Assembly (NCBI RefSeq): GCF_034424315.1
Contig: NZ_CP139972.1
Coordinates: 1,488,001-1,552,000, forward strand
Reading direction: 5' to 3'
Length of the DNA stretch: 64,000 nucleotides
Origin: Chitinophaga sancti
Lineage (GTDB): Bacteria > Bacteroidota > Bacteroidia > Chitinophagales > Chitinophagaceae
Shown piece by piece: positions 35,729-45,985 of this stretch; positions within the stretch are counted from its first letter, which is position 1, and each line of letters begins with the position of its first letter. The position numbers were made by a program, and so were the translations under genes. The notes beneath the pieces are model-generated. The model saw only the letters and a program-made list of their open reading frames with translations, had not been told where the DNA came from and searched no databases.

Positions 35729-38212
35729 ATGAAACAAGCTAATATTTCATCTCAGAAATTTCCAGGTATCAAAACCCAGGACCTGCCCGCTTTACAAAGG
35801 GAATATGGCCCTAACCTCGTGAAGGCAAAAAGAAATAACATGCTGATAAGTTTGCTGGCTAACTTATTTACAGAGCCCATGTTCTTATGCCTCATCCTCG
35901 CCAGCATATTATACCTGGTACTAAATAGCCCGAAGGATGCCATTACGATGCTTATTGCGCTGATCATCATCTCTGCAATTTCTATTTATGAAGATATTAA
36001 AAGTAAAAATGCTATCAGTGCGCTCAGGGAATATACGGACCCCCTGATTACAGTAATCAGGAATGGTATTCAAACAAAGATCCCCGTAATTGAAATATTG
36101 CCCACAGACATCACCTTGCTACAGGAAGGTGATGTAATTCCGGCAGATGGAGAAGTACTTATATCAAACGATCTCAGCACCAACGAAGCCATGCTGACCG
36201 GGGAATCATTCCCCGTATATAAATCTGCAGGCGGAGATAAATTCATCTACCAGGGCACGACCATTAATTCAGGTAGTTGTACAGCCAGGATAACTGCCAC
36301 CGGGAAAAACACCCAACTGGGTAAACTAAAATTATCCCTACATACGCAGGATAATACCCAAACACTCATGCAGCAGCAAACCAGGAGTATTATGTACAAG
36401 TTGGCTACCGCCGGCATTTTGGGCTTTATCCTCATTTTCATCAATCAATTCCTGCGTACCGAAAACCTGGTCTTCAGCCTGCTCTCTGCATTGACCATTG
36501 CCATGGTTGCAATACCGGAAGAAATACCCCTTGCTTTTTCATCATTTATGGCGTTGGGCGCTTATCAGATGAGCCGCTCCGGCATCATCTGCAAAAAGCC
36601 GCAGGTAATAGAGGACCTCGGTATTATGACCTACCTCTGCCTGGACAAAACCGGTACACTTACCGAAAACAGGATGAAAATTGCCATGATCTATAACCAT
36701 AGAACAGCGCAGCTATCAGCGGTCAATCCAGCGCCTTCTCCTACAAACCACGATTTGTTTTACGTAGCTTTCCTGGCCAGCGAACTGAATCCTTATGATC
36801 AGATGGAACAGGTCATTCATAAATATTTCGCCCACTTCAATACAGGGAAATACCAGCTACCGGCATTAATACACGAATATAACCTGGAAGGTACTCCCCC
36901 TATGATGACGCACGTATATAATATCAATCACAAGCTCATAGCCTCCGCAAAAGGCGCGGCAGAAAGAATTCTACAGGTTTGCGGTATACAGGATGACCTT
37001 ATAGCAGGCTACCTGGATCAAATGGGGGAAATGGGATTTCGGGTACTGGGAGTAGCCAGTGCAGCAGCAGATGATAAAGCGCCTATTCCTGCTTCACAGG
37101 ACAACTGGCACTGGCAGTTCGAAGGCCTGATCGCATTCCAGGACCCTATCAGGAATGAGGCCACCGGCGTGATTAAACAACTGGCAGCAGCAGGCATCAG
37201 ATCCCTCCTCCTCACCGGCGATCATAAAACAACTGCAATCAGCATAGCCAGGGAAGCGGGTATCAATGATAATCACCAGGCCATATCAGGTAACGAGGTG
37301 ATGGATATGAATAAAACAGATCTTTATAATCATCTTCAAACTACCTCTGTATTTTACAGGATGTTCCCGGATGCAAAATTAAAAGTCATTGAAACGTTAA
37401 GAGCATCCAATGAAATAACAGGAATGACAGGTGATGGCGTAAATGATGCACCTGCTTTAAAGGCAGCGCATATCGGCATTGCTATGGGCATGAAAGGCAG
37501 TGATACCGCCAGGCAGGCTGCGGACCTGGTGATTACTGACGACGACCTCGCAAAATTGCCAGTTGCCGTAGAGCAGGGCAGAAAAATTAACATCAATCTC
37601 AGGAAAGCCATCCGGTATATCATTGCTATTCATATCCCCATTATCTTAACCACCACATTGCCTACTTTATTATTTTTAAAAGGTACTCCCCTCTTTCTGC
37701 CTATTCACATTATAACCCTGGAACTGATGATGACTCCTATCTGTTCTATATTTTACGAAAAAGATCCGGTAGACCCGGCCTACATGAAACTGCCACCACA
37801 AAGAAAAATGAAAGAACTGCTCAGTTCAGGGGAGATCCTGATCAGCTCATTACTGGGCATAACAATAACAGCTGGAACCATGATACTTTTCTATTTTTAC
37901 CTGCCACGGCTGCCACTGGCAGAGGTACGTACCATTATTTTCGTAACCTTATTGTTTGCCAATGTATTCCTGACATTTTCTAACAGGTCCTTTAATAGAA
38001 GTATCCTGCATACAATGCGTATACAAAACCCTTTATACGCCTGGTTATTGTTGTTTGTGACCGTGTCAATAGCAGCTATTCTTTTTATCCCCCAGGTTAT
38101 TTCTTTTTATGATCAGGCGATGTTATCCCCGCTACGGATTCTTACCTGCTTAGGAATGGCCTTCGTGAGTATTGCATGGTTTGAGGTATACAAACTGATA
38201 AAGTCACTATAA
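35729..38212 (+). CDS. P-type cation-transporting ATPase (P2, Ca2+-ATPase-like)
   Basis: 827 residues. Actuator motif LTGESFPV near residue 156; phosphorylated Asp306 in CLDKTGTLTEN; hinge motif TGDGVNDAPAL near residue 570. The TM4 ion-site segment reads VAIPEEIPLAF, similar to the PEE/PEG-P segment of P2A calcium pumps rather than the CPC of heavy-metal pumps. Ten membrane helices are predicted, with four packed at the C-terminus. It pumps cations, probably Ca2+ but possibly Mg2+ or Na+, across the inner membrane at the cost of ATP. The gene stands alone between its own promoter and hairpins at 38220-38307. Confidence 0.9.
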   Translation: MKQANISSQKFPGIKTQDLPALQREYGPNLVKAKRNNMLISLLANLFTEPMFLCLILASILYLVLNSPKDAITMLIALIIISAISIYEDIKSKNAISALREYTDPLITVIRNGIQTKIPVIEILPTDITLLQEGDVIPADGEVLISNDLSTNEAMLTGESFPVYKSAGGDKFIYQGTTINSGSCTARITATGKNTQLGKLKLSLHTQDNTQTLMQQQTRSIMYKLATAGILGFILIFINQFLRTENLVFSLLSALTIAMVAIPEEIPLAFSSFMALGAYQMSRSGIICKKPQVIEDLGIMTYLCLDKTGTLTENRMKIAMIYNHRTAQLSAVNPAPSPTNHDLFYVAFLASELNPYDQMEQVIHKYFAHFNTGKYQLPALIHEYNLEGTPPMMTHVYNINHKLIASAKGAAERILQVCGIQDDLIAGYLDQMGEMGFRVLGVASAAADDKAPIPASQDNWHWQFEGLIAFQDPIRNEATGVIKQLAAAGIRSLLLTGDHKTTAISIAREAGINDNHQAISGNEVMDMNKTDLYNHLQTTSVFYRMFPDAKLKVIETLRASNEITGMTGDGVNDAPALKAAHIGIAMGMKGSDTARQAADLVITDDDLAKLPVAVEQGRKININLRKAIRYIIAIHIPIILTTTLPTLLFLKGTPLFLPIHIITLELMMTPICSIFYEKDPVDPAYMKLPPQRKMKELLSSGEILISSLLGITITAGTMILFYFYLPRLPLAEVRTIIFVTLLFANVFLTFSNRSFNRSILHTMRIQNPLYAWLLLFVTVSIAAILFIPQVISFYDQAMLSPLRILTCLGMAFVSIAWFEVYKLIKSL

Positions 38213-38219
38213 AATTTTA

Positions 38220-38307
38220 GCAGGCAGAAAATTCTGCCTGCACTACAAACCGCGTTTATATGTCTAAATCAAGTCTTCTATCTAAGCGGGAGGAATAGTC
38301 CTCCCGC
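38220..38307. terminator. Two hairpins after the ATPase gene
   Basis: GCAGGCAGAA/TTCTGCCTGC (38220-38241) and GCGGGAGGA/TCCTCCCGC with loop ATAG (38286-38307) follow the stop codon at 38212. Neither has a T tract on either strand, so they may mainly protect the 3' end. Confidence 0.55.
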
Positions 38308-38379
38308 AAACAGATATTTATACCAGATTGCTATAATTGACTACATACTGCAATTTAACCATCACAGTGCTCAATAACA

Positions 38380-38422
38380 TTAACATTCGTCATCTCCCGG
38401 GTGACCAATCTCAATAAATTCA
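38380..38422 (+). promoter_or_regulatory. Putative Fnr-like site upstream of the glycogen gene
   Basis: TTAACATTCGTCAT (38380-38393; complement ATGACGAATGTTAA) has one perfect half-site and a degenerate one. A -7-like TAAATTCA begins 28.5 bases from its centre. The 20-base neighbourhood AATAACATTAACATT is also found at 62404-62418 upstream of the Nim-like gene. Confidence 0.45.
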
Positions 38423-38489
38423 TCATCTGCTTATCATTTTAATTCTTCTCCACTTAAAATAACTTGTCCTATACAAATACCCCCAAGCC

Positions 38490-41400
38490 ATGAGATCCCC
38501 CAATTATGAACTGCTAAACCCTGACTACCTCTTCGAAGTAAGTTGGGAAGTCTGCAACAAAGTAGGAGGAATATATACGGTGATCAGCACCAAAGCCAGT
38601 CTGGTACAGCAACTTTTTGGTGACAGATATATCCTGATCGGACCCGACCTGATCCGCCATGAAGCAAAAACGCCGGGCTTCATCGAAGACAATTCCATCT
38701 TTTACCGCTGGAAAGCACAGGCAGAAACTGAAGGCTTACATATCAAAACCGGGCGATGGGATCTCGAAGGTTCTCCCATCTTGATCCTCGTAGATTTCTC
38801 TTCCTTTTACAATAAAAAGAATGAAATTTTCGGAGATCTCTGGACCAGGTATAGACTGGACTCTATAAGCGGCCAATGGGATTATATAGATCCTGCCCTG
38901 TTTGGTTATGCTGCAGGAGCCGTCATTCACAGTTATTATAATTTCCATCTCAATGCCACCGATCACATCATCGCACATTTTCATGAATGGATGACCGGCG
39001 CAGGAATACTTTATATTGAAAAATACGTACCGCAGATAGCCACACTATTTACCACCCATGCAACGGTTCTGGGCAGGGCGATTGCAGGTAGCGGTATCTC
39101 ACCCGATGCTATCCAGCCGGAGACACAGGCTGCTGCCTTCCACCTCACCGCTAAACATTCGCTTGAAAAAAATGCAGCCATGAATGCAGACTGCTTTTGT
39201 TCCGTGAGTGAGACAACGGCAGCAGAATGCCTGGCTTACCTGGGTAAAGCTCCTGACGTAATTACGCCCAACGGATTTAATCCGCCTGCCCCGGACATGG
39301 TCATCCAACATAAACAGGGAGCCCGCGATCTGCTCATAAATGTGGCTACCGCATTATTAAAACAACCCATATCCCCGGATACGATTTTAGCATTCTCCGC
39401 TGGCCGCTATGAGTTCCACAACAAAGGGCTCGACATATTATGTGATGCCATGGGCATGCTTAAAGATAAGCCGCTGGCACATCCCATTATATTATTCCTG
39501 TTTATTCCTGCAGGTCATACCGGCCCCAGGTCACTGCCATCCAATGAAACAGGTGCACTATCAAAAATCCTGACGCATAATTTATATGCGCCTGAAAAAG
39601 ATGATATCTGCAATCGCCTGCTTGTACGAGGCCTGGATAATTCAAACACTTCCAATGTAAGGGTTATTTTTGCCCCGGTATATCTAAATGGTGATGATGG
39701 GATCTTTAACCGCACTTATTATCAACTTCTCCCGGCATTTGACCTGGCGGCTTTCCCTTCATATTATGAACCCTGGGGCTATACCCCGATGGAAAGCCTG
39801 GCTTATGGCATCTACACCCTTTCAAGTGATAAGGCTGGTTTTTCCCATGCTGTTGCCACACTCCCCGAAGAAGAAAGAAAAGGACTTTATATTGTAAGCC
39901 GAAATCATAAAGATGATTCCAAAGCCGCCGCAGATATTGCCAGTTGCATAGCACAGTATATCAACCTGGCCGATGATGAACGAAAGGCACTTTCAAAAAG
40001 TGCAGGTTACATCAGTAGTCAATTCAGCTGGGGAAAAAGTATCCATAAATACAAAGCAGCCTGGCACCTGGCCCTGGAAAAAAGCGTGCAACGCGAATAT
40101 CTCTTTCATGACAAGCCAGCCACCCTGCCTCCCGGGCTTTTGACACCTTATATACCAGTACCTCAGTGGCGGGAGATAAATATTCAATCTGCCCCACCTG
40201 CACAACTACACGAATTATATCATGCTGCAGGTAATACAGAAAAGAATGTACCTGTCACCGCCTATTTCTGTATGGAATATGGTATCCATCCTGCGTTAAG
40301 AATATATGCGGGAGGACTGGGGATCCTTGCCGGTGATTACCTGAAAACAGCCAGCGACATGAATATCCCAATCATTGGGATCGGCTTGTTTTACAGGCAG
40401 GGATATTTTAAACAACAACTTACCGACAGCGGACAACAGCTGTTATTACGGGAACAGGTTGATCCCACCACCCTGCCACTCCGGGAGGTGAAACACCATT
40501 GCGGAGAACCATTGCAGATCAGGCTGAGTTTCCCCGGAAGACAGGTGGCCGTTAAGGCATGGAAAGCAATGGTCGGCAATAGTATCCTCTACCTCCTTGA
40601 CACCGACATTCTTGCCAATTCACCTGACGATAGATTGATCACTGCCCAACTCTATCCTTCCGAAAATGAATACCGCCTGCAGCAGGAAATTGTATTGGGG
40701 ATAGGCGGCGTCACCTTACTCAGGGAATTAGGACATTCTATCGATGTTTACCATTGTAATGAAGGGCATGCTGCCTTTCTTACACTGGCACGGATCAGTC
40801 AGTTCATATCCTCCTCGCACCTGTCATTTGCAGAAGCAGCCGAACTGGTCATGTCATCACAATTATTTACTACCCATACCTCGGTTACTGCCGCCATGGA
40901 TAGGTATGATGAAACTTTGCTCCACACCTATCTCGCTCATCTTGCCAGGGAATGCTTCATTTCGTGGGAACAACTCTTTTCTCTCGGCACCACCTACGAC
41001 AACAAGGTATTCTCCATGTTCTCCCTTGCAGCCAGCACCTCTCAGCTGATAAATGCAGTCAGCAATAAACACAAGGAAGTGACTGCGCAATTACTCACCC
41101 GGATCTGGAAAGATCACCCGCCCATTGATCTACCCCTTGTTGGTATCACCAATGGCATTCATTTCCCTACCTGGGTGGCGCCGGAATGGCAACAAATATT
41201 TCATGGAAAAGGAATCAATCTGCATAACGAAAACGGGAAATGGGAAAATCTGCAACAGCTCACAGATGCAGAGATCTGGGGCACCAGGTCCGCTATCAAA
41301 AAACGTTTTATCACACAACTGCTTATCCTGTTATCCGAACAGTTTAAACGGCACCATTACCCGGTAGAAAAAATCAATAATATCCTGGCTTTACTCCAGC

Positions 41401-42458
41401 CAGGCACCATGTTCATTGGCTTTGCCCGGCGCATCACGCATTACAAACGGCCGGACCTTTTATATTACGATATCGAAAGACTCACAAGACTGCTTTCATC
41501 CGCCGACCACCCTGTTGTACTGATAATAGCAGGCAAAGCCCACCCGGCAGATTTCGAAGGACAACAAATACTGGAGAACATCTATCACCTGACCAGCAAC
41601 CCACATATCCTGTTCCTCGAGGATTATGATCTGCAAAAAGGTCAACTGCTGACACAGGGTGTTGACTGCTGGTTAAATCTACCTAACAGGGGTACTGAAG
41701 CCTGTGGCACCAGTGGCATGAAAGCATTGATGAACGGGGTGCTAAATCTCAGTACCCCCGATGGCTGGTGGGCAGAATTATATAGTCCAGAAACAGGATG
41801 GGCACTTTCTCCGGACACCATATCCGGCAACGCAGATTCACCTGATCAGCACAAAGTAGATGCAGAAGAGATATACAACCTGCTGGAACACCATATCATC
41901 CCACTCTTTTACAACAGGGATCAGAACAATATTCCGGTTGGCTGGACCACTATGATCAGAAATGCATTTATTCACAGTGCCGCCCGCATTTCTTCCGTAA
42001 GAATGATGGGAGAATATTCCTATTATTACAAAAAACTGTACGAACACACACTGGCATTAAGTATTAATAATTTTGAGCGAACAAAGTCAGTAGTAGCCTG
42101 GAAAGAAAAAATCCGCCAGGCATGGCATACCTTAAAAATCCTTCACGCCAACCCGGGAAAAGGGGAAATGCTTTCTTCCAGGGAAGGAGAAATGATCACC
42201 ACTACGATTACAATTAACCCGGGAATCCTGGCACCGGAAGAAATAGGCGCGGATGTGATCTTTACCCCGAAACACGGAGACCAGCAGCAGCAATTTAAAA
42301 AGGAATTGCTCCTCACACAGCGAAGCGAAAACTGTGCTACCTATTCAGCAGCATTTCCGCTGCCTGCAAACGGGGAATTCAATTTAGCATTCAGGGTGTA
42401 TGCCAGGAACTACCTGCTGATGTTTAAGACAGAATCCCCCTTCGTATTATGGGCATAA
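38490..42458 (+). CDS. Fused GT3 glycogen synthase - GT35 alpha-glucan phosphorylase
   Basis: 1322 residues joining two opposing activities. Residues 1 to about 560 are a GT3 glycogen synthase of the yeast/animal type (FEVSWEVCNKVGGIYTVIST at the start; FPSYYEPWGYTPMESLAYG near residue 425). Residues about 585-1150 are an alpha-glucan phosphorylase (VTAYFCMEYGIHPALRIYAG; the PLP lysine should be in EACGTSGMKALMNG near residue 1077). A C-terminal beta-rich tail follows. Such fusions are known in Bacteroidota. Whether both halves are active at once is unknown. It lies in a stress island with PEP synthase and phosphofructokinase, implying glycogen turnover during stress. Confidence 0.93.
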   Translation: MRSPNYELLNPDYLFEVSWEVCNKVGGIYTVISTKASLVQQLFGDRYILIGPDLIRHEAKTPGFIEDNSIFYRWKAQAETEGLHIKTGRWDLEGSPILILVDFSSFYNKKNEIFGDLWTRYRLDSISGQWDYIDPALFGYAAGAVIHSYYNFHLNATDHIIAHFHEWMTGAGILYIEKYVPQIATLFTTHATVLGRAIAGSGISPDAIQPETQAAAFHLTAKHSLEKNAAMNADCFCSVSETTAAECLAYLGKAPDVITPNGFNPPAPDMVIQHKQGARDLLINVATALLKQPISPDTILAFSAGRYEFHNKGLDILCDAMGMLKDKPLAHPIILFLFIPAGHTGPRSLPSNETGALSKILTHNLYAPEKDDICNRLLVRGLDNSNTSNVRVIFAPVYLNGDDGIFNRTYYQLLPAFDLAAFPSYYEPWGYTPMESLAYGIYTLSSDKAGFSHAVATLPEEERKGLYIVSRNHKDDSKAAADIASCIAQYINLADDERKALSKSAGYISSQFSWGKSIHKYKAAWHLALEKSVQREYLFHDKPATLPPGLLTPYIPVPQWREINIQSAPPAQLHELYHAAGNTEKNVPVTAYFCMEYGIHPALRIYAGGLGILAGDYLKTASDMNIPIIGIGLFYRQGYFKQQLTDSGQQLLLREQVDPTTLPLREVKHHCGEPLQIRLSFPGRQVAVKAWKAMVGNSILYLLDTDILANSPDDRLITAQLYPSENEYRLQQEIVLGIGGVTLLRELGHSIDVYHCNEGHAAFLTLARISQFISSSHLSFAEAAELVMSSQLFTTHTSVTAAMDRYDETLLHTYLAHLARECFISWEQLFSLGTTYDNKVFSMFSLAASTSQLINAVSNKHKEVTAQLLTRIWKDHPPIDLPLVGITNGIHFPTWVAPEWQQIFHGKGINLHNENGKWENLQQLTDAEIWGTRSAIKKRFITQLLILLSEQFKRHHYPVEKINNILALLQPGTMFIGFARRITHYKRPDLLYYDIERLTRLLSSADHPVVLIIAGKAHPADFEGQQILENIYHLTSNPHILFLEDYDLQKGQLLTQGVDCWLNLPNRGTEACGTSGMKALMNGVLNLSTPDGWWAELYSPETGWALSPDTISGNADSPDQHKVDAEEIYNLLEHHIIPLFYNRDQNNIPVGWTTMIRNAFIHSAARISSVRMMGEYSYYYKKLYEHTLALSINNFERTKSVVAWKEKIRQAWHTLKILHANPGKGEMLSSREGEMITTTITINPGILAPEEIGADVIFTPKHGDQQQQFKKELLLTQRSENCATYSAAFPLPANGEFNLAFRVYARNYLLMFKTESPFVLWA

Positions 42459-42497
42459 GAACGAGCCACGCTATTTACCATTTTCCTTTTGGTCTTA

Positions 42498-42570
42498 TAG
42501 AACTCATTTCACAAATAGGCATTTATAATTGATAATCAATACTTAAATGGTAATTATGAAATGAGTTCCA
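42498..42570 (+). repeat. Dispersed 73-bp palindromic repeat, copy 3
   Basis: Same length as copies 1 and 2, with ends TAGAACTCATTTCACAA and TTATGAAATGAGTTCCA. It lies between the convergent ends of the glycogen and PEP synthase genes. Confidence 0.88.
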
Positions 42571-42703
42571 GCATGTAAAAAGAAAGGGGATGTATTATCG
42601 GTATAATGAAGCCCCTGATCATCGCTTAAAATATTTTCCGGGAATGCAAATAAAACATTCATGAAAGAGGGAATTCACCAACGGTAATGAAAACCTTTTA
42701 CAG

Positions 42704-42747
42704 GAAAAAGGGGTTGTCCCGAAGTGTCGAGACAGCCCCCTTTTAAA
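42704..42747 (-). terminator. Terminator of the usp-usp-ppsA operon
   Basis: On the minus strand an imperfect stem (AAGGGGGCTGTC with GACAACCCCTT) is followed by TTTTTCC. It starts about 27 bp after the ppsA stop codon. Confidence 0.75.
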
Positions 42748-42773
42748 AAACGAGCGAATGGAAACAATATACA

Positions 42774-45137
42774 TCAAACCGTATGTGCCGCTAAATCTGC
42801 TATATGGATCTGTTCTATTCCTTTCAATATAGCATCCGGCATATACGAAATACTGGTAACACCCAGTTTAACAAGGTAAAGGGCAATTTCCGGGAAATCA
42901 CTTGCCGCCTGCCCGCAGAACCCTACAGGAATGATTTTCTCATGTGCCTTCCGGATGGTTTCCCCAATCATTTTCAATACAGCAGGGTCTTTTTCGTTGA
43001 ATAATTCGGCAATCAGGGTGGCATCCCTGTCTATTCCCAGGGTAAGCTGGGTCAGGTCATTAGACCCGATTGAAAAGCCATCGAAAATAGCGGCCAGTTT
43101 TTCGCCCATTATTACATTGGCAGGTATTTCTATCATCACGTACACTTCCAGCCCATTTTGCCCCCTTCCAAGCCCTAATTTGGCCATATATTCCAACACC
43201 TTCTCCCCTTCTTCCACGGTACGGCAAAATGGGATCATCACTTTCACATTGGTAAAGCCCATCTCATCCCGCACTTTTTTGATAGCTGCACATTCCAGTT
43301 TAAATCCATCTTTATACAAATCATGACAATACCTGGAGGCTCCCCTGAACCCAAGCATCGGGTTCGGTTCTTCAGGTTCAAATTGCTTTCCGCCCAGTAA
43401 GGCGGCATATTCATTCGTTTTAAAATCACTCATCCGCACGACCACCTGTTTAGGATAAAATGCAGCAGCGATGGTAGCAATTCCCTGTGATAAGCGGTCT
43501 ATAAAATAGGCCGGTTTATCAGGATAACTCCTGGTTAACTGTTCTATTTTTTCGCGCGCCACAGGGTCTTTCAGCTCATCGAACTTTACCAGCGCCATAG
43601 GATGCACCCCAATAAAGGAAGCGATAATAAACTCCATCCGCAGCAATCCTACGCCCGCATTCGGATAAAATGATAACCTGAAGGCCTGGGCGGGGTCACT
43701 GATAATAAGCATGGGCAATACGCTCTCTGGAAGGGAGATCTTATCCAGGTTCTCTCTTTCTTCCCTGAATGGCAGGATGCCTTCATAAATAAACCCGGTA
43801 TCTCCCTCACAGCAGGACACAGTAATAGCCTGTCCATCCTTAATAGCCGTGGTAGCGTCCTTACAGCCTACGATCGCCGCAATACCTGTTTCACGGGCCA
43901 CAATTGCTGCATGGCTGGTACGACCACCGGTATTGGTAATCAGTGCTGCTGCTTTTTTGAACACAGGATCCCAGTCCGGACTGGTGGTGTTTGTAACCAC
44001 AATATCTCCCGCATTTACCTGCCAGGCATCTGCCGGTGAAGATAATATACGGGCAGTACCTGCTACCACTTTGTTCCCGACAGCGATACCCCTGCATACA
44101 ATATTCCCTTTCTGCTGCAAATGCCAGGTAGAGAGGAACTTGCTATCATCTTTTTCATGTACGGTTTCTGGCCTGGCCTGCACAATATAAAGCAGTCCGC
44201 TCACGCCATCTTTTGCCCACTCAATATCCATCGGCCGCCCATAGTGCTTTTCAATTTTCATGGCCCAGTCAGCCAGTCGTAACACTTCTTTGTCTGATAA
44301 GACCATTTCCTGTTGCCGGGATAAAGATACCGGCAAATTTTCCAGCACACTACCATCTTCCGCAAGGCAAAGCATTTTCTCCTTGCTCCCTACCTTCTTC
44401 CTGATAATGGTGCCGGTAGGTTTAAATACCTGGTATTCATCCGGCACGACAGCTCCCTGTACGATATTTTCCCCCAGGCCCCAGATCCCGTTTATCAGTA
44501 CTACATTTCTGAAACCAGAGTCCGGGTCCAAAGTAAAGCAGACACCGGAAGCAGCAAGATCTGATCTGACCATCAATTGAACACCTACAGACAGAGCCAC
44601 TTTTTCGTGTTGGAAACCATGATCTTCGCGGTATTTAATCGCCCTGTCAGTATACAGGGAAGCATAACAATGAATAATGGCGTTCATCAATGCCTGCTCG
44701 CCCCTGATATTTAAGAATGATTCATGTTGCCCCGCGAAGCTGGCATCCGGCAGATCTTCGGCGGTAGCACTGCTTCTCACGGCTACCAATACCCGGTCTT
44801 TGTTACATAATCCACGGTAGGCAAACAGGATCTCTGTCACCACCTCTTCAGGTATCGAAGCGTTGAGGATGAGTTGCCGGGCAGCAGCACCTTTTTCAGC
44901 AAGATTAGACCATTCTTTTCTATCCAGCTCCCGCATCAGCTGTCCCAGTGGCTCCCATAAATTGTTATAATCGAGGAAGGACCAGAAAGCAAATGCGTTG
45001 GTAGCAAAACCGTCCGGCACAAGGATCCCCTCCTGTTTAAACACATTGTACATCTCACCCAGGGAAGCATTTTTACCACCCACCTCTGGTATATTTTTCA
45101 AGCGGATATCTGCAAAGTGCATAATAAAGCTTTCCAT
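42774..45137 (-). CDS. ppsA: Phosphoenolpyruvate synthase
   Basis: 787 residues from the ATG at 45135-45137 (MESFIMHFADIRLKNIPEVG); a longer frame to 45161 would overlap the preceding gene. Converts pyruvate and ATP to PEP, AMP and phosphate. N-terminal ATP-grasp domain with VAVRSSATAEDLPDASFAGQ, phospho-carrier His409 in GGRTSHAAIVARETG, and C-terminal TIM-barrel domain with GSNDLTQLTLGIDRD and PVGFCGQAASD, including the catalytic Cys. It is the last gene of a minus-strand operon behind two universal stress protein genes. Together with the glycogen and phosphofructokinase genes nearby it points to a switch of carbon flow under stress. Confidence 0.95.
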   Translation of the reverse strand: MESFIMHFADIRLKNIPEVGGKNASLGEMYNVFKQEGILVPDGFATNAFAFWSFLDYNNLWEPLGQLMRELDRKEWSNLAEKGAAARQLILNASIPEEVVTEILFAYRGLCNKDRVLVAVRSSATAEDLPDASFAGQHESFLNIRGEQALMNAIIHCYASLYTDRAIKYREDHGFQHEKVALSVGVQLMVRSDLAASGVCFTLDPDSGFRNVVLINGIWGLGENIVQGAVVPDEYQVFKPTGTIIRKKVGSKEKMLCLAEDGSVLENLPVSLSRQQEMVLSDKEVLRLADWAMKIEKHYGRPMDIEWAKDGVSGLLYIVQARPETVHEKDDSKFLSTWHLQQKGNIVCRGIAVGNKVVAGTARILSSPADAWQVNAGDIVVTNTTSPDWDPVFKKAAALITNTGGRTSHAAIVARETGIAAIVGCKDATTAIKDGQAITVSCCEGDTGFIYEGILPFREERENLDKISLPESVLPMLIISDPAQAFRLSFYPNAGVGLLRMEFIIASFIGVHPMALVKFDELKDPVAREKIEQLTRSYPDKPAYFIDRLSQGIATIAAAFYPKQVVVRMSDFKTNEYAALLGGKQFEPEEPNPMLGFRGASRYCHDLYKDGFKLECAAIKKVRDEMGFTNVKVMIPFCRTVEEGEKVLEYMAKLGLGRGQNGLEVYVMIEIPANVIMGEKLAAIFDGFSIGSNDLTQLTLGIDRDATLIAELFNEKDPAVLKMIGETIRKAHEKIIPVGFCGQAASDFPEIALYLVKLGVTSISYMPDAILKGIEQIHIADLAAHTV

Positions 45138-45144
45138 CTTATTA

Positions 45145-45975
45145 CTATTTATTATGAGCAATAAAAAGTGGCCATTGATGTTCTTTTACCAGGATGTCTG
45201 CCATACTCGCCTTAAAAACCATAGACAAAGCACTACGCTGGTAAGCCCCCAGTATGATCAGGGATTCTTTCTCCTGTTTGCGCATAAAGAGGGGTATTTC
45301 CAGTTCCGCCTGCCCTTTTAAATAGTGATACCGAGCCTGCGGTGCATGCAGGGAAACCAGTTCTTTTACCATTTCATTATACCGGACTGTTTCCGGCAGA
45401 TCTGCACTTATCACATCAAAGGGCAACCCGCTCAAAACAGGTAATAAATAGCTGAACATTTTAAAGGCATGGATAGACACCGGTGAGCCATCAAATAACC
45501 AATACACTCTTTTAATATCAGCAAAATGCTGGGGCAGCACCAGTACCGGGCATTTTGTACCTGCAAGTATTTCCCGTACAAAATGGGTAGGTGAATCTTC
45601 CGTATACCGGGTCATAGATTCACCGGCGTTCATCAGCAAGAGGTCAGCATACCGGCTTTCTTTGATCAGATCTGCAATAGCCAGCTCCTTATCCCGATGT
45701 ATCAGGTAAGAGATCCCAGCCTCTTTACAGGCCGCTTCAAACCTGTCCACCGCAGCATCCCGCGCCTGCCGGTCCTCGCGAACCAATTGCTTCACACTAT
45801 CGAGGGCATATTCCTTTTCACTATATAACTGGTAGATCCCGCGACTGGTATAAGTCGGATCTTCCAGGAATACACCTGTAATCACAGCATTATGCTGAAT
45901 ACCCATTTTCACTGCATATTGCAGGGTGCTGTCTGAAAACTTTAAGCCATCAAAAACAGCCAGTATCTTTTTCAT
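45145..45975 (-). CDS. Tandem-domain universal stress protein
   Basis: 276 residues from the ATG at 45973-45975 (MKKILAVFDGLKFSDSTLQY); earlier in-frame ATG to 46014 is unlikely. Two UspA folds in a row (about 1-145 and 150-276), with YADLLLMNAG and LIILGAYQRSALS as the segments that end strand 4 of each. The ATP-binding G-X2-G-X9-G(S/T) motif is not complete in either. It is followed after 7 bp by ppsA and preceded after 10 bp by another usp gene. Confidence 0.9.
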   Translation of the reverse strand: MKKILAVFDGLKFSDSTLQYAVKMGIQHNAVITGVFLEDPTYTSRGIYQLYSEKEYALDSVKQLVREDRQARDAAVDRFEAACKEAGISYLIHRDKELAIADLIKESRYADLLLMNAGESMTRYTEDSPTHFVREILAGTKCPVLVLPQHFADIKRVYWLFDGSPVSIHAFKMFSYLLPVLSGLPFDVISADLPETVRYNEMVKELVSLHAPQARYHYLKGQAELEIPLFMRKQEKESLIILGAYQRSALSMVFKASMADILVKEHQWPLFIAHNK

Positions 45976-45985
45976 AAGTATGCAT